Shown in pieces: positions 29,993 through 30,405 of a stretch of DNA of 30,405 nucleotides. The notes beneath the pieces are model-generated. The model ran no database searches. It was not told where the DNA came from and saw nothing but the letters and a program-made list of their open reading frames with translations. The translations under genes were made by a program, and so were the position numbers. The DNA is taken from the NCBI GenBank assembly GCA_023390775.1, contig JAEWCF010000063.1, positions 1 through 30,405 of the forward strand. The letters are read 5' to 3'. Source of the stretch: Bacteroidota bacterium. Lineage in GTDB: Bacteria; Bacteroidota; Bacteroidia; Flavobacteriales; Flavobacteriaceae. Position 1 is the stretch's first letter; each line of letters starts with the position of its first letter.

Positions 29993-30070
29993 CACCCGCA
30001 TTCAGGGAGTTCTTTTACATGTTGAGGGTTTGTCTTTACGGGGGTTGTTGAAAACTCATTTGTTAAAGAT

Positions 30071-30102
30071 TTGGAATTACGGGAAAGGCGGGATTATCTT
30101 TG
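30071..30102 (+). promoter_or_regulatory. rRNA promoter P2
   Basis: TTG (30071-30073) and TATCTTTG (30095-30102) are spaced 21 nt apart and followed by CAACCCGC, nearly the same initial sequence as P1 and P3. It is more divergent than the other two. Confidence 0.65.
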
Positions 30103-30154
30103 CAACCCGCAAAACCGGCCCGCGGGGATGATGAAAAAATATTTTCAAAATCCC

Positions 30155-30184
30155 TTGCCAAAGTAAAAAGAAGTCGTACTTTTG
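30155..30184 (+). promoter_or_regulatory. rRNA promoter P3 (closest to 16S)
   Basis: TTG (30155-30157) and TACTTTTG (30177-30184) are spaced 19 nt apart and followed by CACCCGC as in P1. The upstream A/T tract (30134-30150) repeats that of P1. The predicted start leaves a leader of about 170 nt before the 16S gene. Confidence 0.75.
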
Positions 30185-30231
30185 CACCCGCTTTGAGAAC
30201 GACAGTTTAAAAGCGAAAAACAAGAAGACAC

Positions 30232-30243
30232 GTTCATAGACAT
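30232..30243 (+). promoter_or_regulatory. boxA-like antitermination site in the rRNA leader
   Basis: GTTCATAGACAT, followed by ATTGGA, resembles the boxA-type stretch (GTTCTTTGACAT) common in Bacteroidota rRNA leaders and lies between P3 and the 16S gene. This is assigned by resemblance only. Confidence 0.4.
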
Positions 30244-30360
30244 ATTGGATTGACAGCACTTTTTAAGGGAGACCTTAGAAAGAAGCAGAGAGTAAGAAAG
30301 AATACGTTAGAATAAGACCATGAGGTCGGATTAAAGATTTGCCGTAAATTTTAATAATAT

Positions 30361-30405
30361 ACGATGAAGAGTTTGATCCTGGCTCAGGATGAACGCTAGC
30401 GGCAG
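30361..30405 (+). rRNA. rrs: 16S ribosomal RNA (5' end only)
   Basis: The last bases contain GAAGAGTTTGATCCTGGCTC followed by AGGATGAACGCTAGCGGCAG, the universal 5' region of 16S rRNA in its Bacteroidota form. By alignment with the E. coli start, the mature 5' end is near 30361. The gene continues beyond the window. Confidence 0.96.

Noticed and set aside
29786..30001. 71-codon minus-strand ORF in the rRNA leader
   Set aside because: It is read through the 7-bp repeats and the P1 promoter; the low-complexity LSAVSFQLSV-type product is a repeat artefact.
30077..30259. 60-codon minus-strand ORF over rRNA promoters P2 and P3
   Set aside because: It overlaps promoter elements and the leader of the rRNA operon, and the product resembles no protein family.

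Overview
The window looks like chromosome of a Bacteroidota bacterium, most likely family Flavobacteriaceae. Supporting signs are a 16S rRNA 5' end at the right edge with the Bacteroidota-type start, a partial gldA (gliding motility ABC ATPase), repeated use of the Bacteroidota -7 promoter motif TAnnTTTG, DUF3857 proteins, a DAHP synthase-chorismate mutase fusion, and an exbB-exbD-exbD-tonB operon. The G+C content is roughly one half by eye, which is high for Flavobacterium itself. That composition explains the many long antisense shadow ORFs, which are omitted here.

Layout, left part. 1-449 (-) is the N-terminal part of gldA. 659-3177 (+) carries aroG-aroQ, rsgA and dtd. 3235-8607 (+) is a tight run of two DUF3857/transglutaminase-like exported proteins, a MazG-like pyrophosphohydrolase and EPSP synthase (aroA). 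queA follows (8679-9728). It converges on a SIMPL-domain gene across an inverted array of 7-bp repeats.

Middle part. 10699-14686 holds kynurenine pathway genes: kynU, a ureohydrolase-family enzyme 4 nt downstream of it, a small membrane-protein gene on the other strand, then kmo. A type II NADH dehydrogenase follows on the minus strand, then a translationally coupled minus-strand operon (HerA-like ATPase, DUF486 membrane protein, cupin). 18514-24167 is the exbB-exbD-exbD-tonB operon, extended by a small membrane protein, a PstS-like lipoprotein and a TPR protein, and ended by a clear terminator.

Right part. queE overlaps an exported TonB-C-terminal-domain protein. Next come a DUF2059 protein, a methyltransferase divergent from a YkgJ-type cysteine-cluster protein, a small helical ORF, a NamZ-like (DUF1343) lipoprotein divergent from a LolE/FtsX-type permease, and a ~630-bp rRNA leader with three tandem TAnnTTTG promoters before the 16S gene.

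Most of this is ordinary core genome. No phage, insertion sequence, CRISPR array or defence island was seen. The observations most worth a second look are the ureohydrolase embedded in the kynurenine cluster, the heptamer repeat arrays (one of which supplies the stop codons of two convergent genes), the duplicated rRNA promoter module, the recurrent leaderless-type gene starts, the extended TonB operon and the soluble TonB-domain protein.
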